From Ruminococcus sp. AM22-13 (GTDB taxonomy: Bacteria; Bacillota; Clostridia; Lachnospirales; Lachnospiraceae), in NCBI RefSeq assembly GCF_003471165.1, contig NZ_QRIL01000039.1, positions 1 to 25,515 on the forward strand: 25,515 nt of DNA. Reading direction: 5' to 3'. Below are positions 24,329 through 25,515 of this stretch, piece by piece. Within the stretch, counting starts at the first letter, position 1; each line of letters begins with the position of its first letter. The position numbers and the translations under genes were made by a program. The notes beneath the pieces are model-generated. The model had not been told where the DNA came from. It saw nothing but the letters and a program-made list of their open reading frames with translations, and made no database searches.

Positions 24329-24978
24329 AAGAACAAGAAAAAGTATTTCGAGAGTTAAAGAAAGTTACAAGGGAATTGATCAGATGTGGACTGGCAGAAG
24401 AATATAACTATCCTGTAATTCAACAAATGGATATTGTATGGGAAAAATATCAAAATATTTCGTTATATTTAAGGAATATGGATTACAGTACAATTTATGA
24501 TGAAATAGAAAAAAATCATAATTATAATGTTAAATTGCCAGATGGTGGTATCATACAGTTGATGTATCGCTTTAATAGAACGGGAACAGAATTGATTTCG
24601 CACAGATTGGGGTATTATCCATCACCGTCGTATGAACTTTATCAGAATGATCCGGAATTATACGATGTTGACTATATTTACGGAGATATTTTAAATAAAT
24701 CTGTATTGCCTGTGATTATTCGAGCTGATTACAATCGAGATCCGGAGGAGAGCGAACTGCATCATCCATATTCACATATTACTTTAGGGGGATATAAAAA
24801 TTGTAGAATTCCTGTAGATCGTCCAATATCACCGATGAAATTTGTGAAATTTATTATGGAACATTTTTATTATGTTCCGAGTTCACAGTTGGAATTCAAT
24901 TTTGAAATTGAGGGTATAGTAGCTTTCGAAGAACATATTGCAGAAAAAGACATAAATAAGAGCAGAATAATAGTATGA
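24325..24978 (+). CDS. DUF2290-like partner of the helicase
   Basis: TTG 24325 overlaps the helicase TGA; AAAGGATG lies about 12 bases upstream, and no better start exists before the in-frame ATG of MDIVWEKY (residue 36). The 217-residue product is soluble. Its most conserved-looking block is near residues 150-190 (ELHHPYSHITLGGYKNCRIP, then PISPMKFVKFIMEHFY), which recalls the DUF2290 family; I hold this assignment only moderately. Members of that family have no function known to me. Translational coupling to the SF1 helicase indicates a joint two-gene system. Confidence 0.6.
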   Translation: MKEQEKVFRELKKVTRELIRCGLAEEYNYPVIQQMDIVWEKYQNISLYLRNMDYSTIYDEIEKNHNYNVKLPDGGIIQLMYRFNRTGTELISHRLGYYPSPSYELYQNDPELYDVDYIYGDILNKSVLPVIIRADYNRDPEESELHHPYSHITLGGYKNCRIPVDRPISPMKFVKFIMEHFYYVPSSQLEFNFEIEGIVAFEEHIAEKDINKSRIIV

Positions 24979-25140
24979 AAATGGAGAATGAAATATGGAA
25001 ATTGTTAGAGAATCTATATTCATACAAACAGCTATAAAATTATAGTGTAAATTATAGTAGAAAAGTAATTGACATATTCGTGGTGGCAAGTTAATATAAT
25101 ATTAACAATAGGCAACATGAGTGTCTGTCAAGCGTTGAAG

Positions 25141-25270
25141 TAAGGTGTTGTGCCAGGAGGCAGTGCCTTACCAGCTTTATAAGGGTTTAGCATTTACCAC
25201 AATCTGGCTAGGGAGCAAAAGCTCTCAAAAGAAAATGCTGGGAGGCTCTGCCAAGTGCAGGGCCTTTCTT
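25141..25270 (+). ncRNA. Candidate structured RNA of unknown class
   Basis: A non-coding stretch dense in paired elements. TAAGGT...GCCTTA (25141-25170) forms a hairpin with inner TGCC/GGCA. GCCTTA can instead pair with TAAGG at 25180-25184, making two exclusive folds. AGCATTT (about 25189-25195) pairs with AAATGCT (about 25233-25239), enclosing GGGAGC-AAAA-GCTCTC (25211-25226). It ends in a terminator (25243-25270). No known RNA family is recognised. Upstream, 24979-25140 shows nothing definite. It could be a small RNA, a leader of the following gene, or an antitoxin-like RNA. Confidence 0.4.
25243..25270 (+). terminator. Rho-independent terminator of the candidate RNA
   Basis: AGGCTCTGC (25243-25251), loop CAAGT, GCAGGGCCT (25257-25265): a 9-bp stem with one G-T pair, followed by TTCTTAATTTT. 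Confidence 0.65.
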
Positions 25271-25309
25271 AATTTTATTATGAAATAAAGGGAGTTGCGG
25301 AAAATATAG

Positions 25310-25515
25310 ATGAGAACAGTTGTTGATTGTGTATCATCATTTATTCCTCTCTTATCAACAATCAACAGAGTATGAAATTGTTCTGGGAAGAAAAAATGTT
25401 GCGGTTAAACTTATAATAACGTTTGATAAGAAGGACTGTTTTCATTTGATGGGATTACAGGATTACATATATTATACGACAGATTGAAAAAAGATGTAAA
25501 ATAGCAAGATTGCCT
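25310..25515 (+). pseudogene. PBECR4-like toxin-domain gene, frameshifted and cut by the window edge
   Basis: ATG 25310 opens MRTVVDCVSSFIPLLSTI. A one-base shift near 25365-25370 leads to STEYEIVLGRKNVAVKLIIT, then FDKKDCFHLMGLQDY. The (Y)E(I/L)VLGRK...FxKKDCFHLMGLQ pattern is what I associate with PBECR4-type (phage Barnase-EndoU-Colicin-RelE-like) domains. More shifts seem to follow (DRLKKDVK in another frame). The gene is therefore decayed, or sequencing errors are present, and its end is outside the window. The candidate RNA lies just upstream. Confidence 0.45.

Overview
The window looks like an accessory, defence-rich segment of a low-GC Firmicutes chromosome, most likely a gut Lachnospiraceae-type Clostridium relative. 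The reasons are AT-rich genes with strong AGGAGG-type ribosome binding sites, a YesM/AraC-style two-component pair, an Rpn-family nuclease, an asparagine synthetase with clostridial codon use, and IS66, IS5/IS427, IS4 and group II intron remnants. No tRNA, rRNA or CRISPR array was seen.

Layout. (1) 1-2700: a broken gene tail, a SEC-C/PD-(D/E)XK-like nuclease gene, then two IS66 transposase tails fused head to head. (2) 2789-5183: a promoter and two overlapping genes, an unrecognised helical protein and a P-loop ATPase with a C-terminal helix-hairpin-helix; this is a candidate two-gene defence module. (3) 5765-6643: an intact-looking IS5-family (IS427-like) element with a -1 frameshift site. 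(4) 6790-8208: a HEPN-motif protein cut at its 3' end by a repeat. (5) 8181-12037: a scrapyard in which pieces of an IS4 transposase, a group II intron and several unidentified genes are separated by eight copies of a dispersed repeat, here called R. R starts with GGGGTCTGACCC and always lies on the plus strand. Related palindromes are interspersed. (6) 12056-14436: a gene tail, a terminator and full-length asnB. (7) 14630-16476: an AraC-type response regulator on the minus strand, the stump of its histidine kinase, and a ninth R copy at the break. (8) 16646-17608: an Rpn-like nuclease. (9) 17910-21923: three same-strand genes (a VPA1262/PLD-like protein, an unrecognised helical protein, AbiH) that look like a second defence cassette. 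(10) 21937-24978: a small ATPase remnant, a clear promoter with an operator-like palindrome, then an SF1 helicase overlapping a DUF2290-like partner. (11) 25141-25515: a candidate structured RNA with terminator and a decayed PBECR4-like toxin gene.

How it works together. The intact genes suggest several anti-phage or nucleic-acid-processing modules stacked in one island. The R repeats and the GGGGTC(T/A)GACC palindromes sit exactly at the breaks of truncated genes. The group II intron's 5' end also lies exactly after GGGGTCTGACC, and a sequence inside the intron (GGTCAG, 9394-9399) is complementary to the last six bases of that motif. The most interesting reading is that this palindrome is a recurrent integration or rearrangement point used by the intron and/or by an unidentified non-autonomous element, and that it has assembled the mosaic. 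All family assignments come from reading motifs by eye; no database search was possible.
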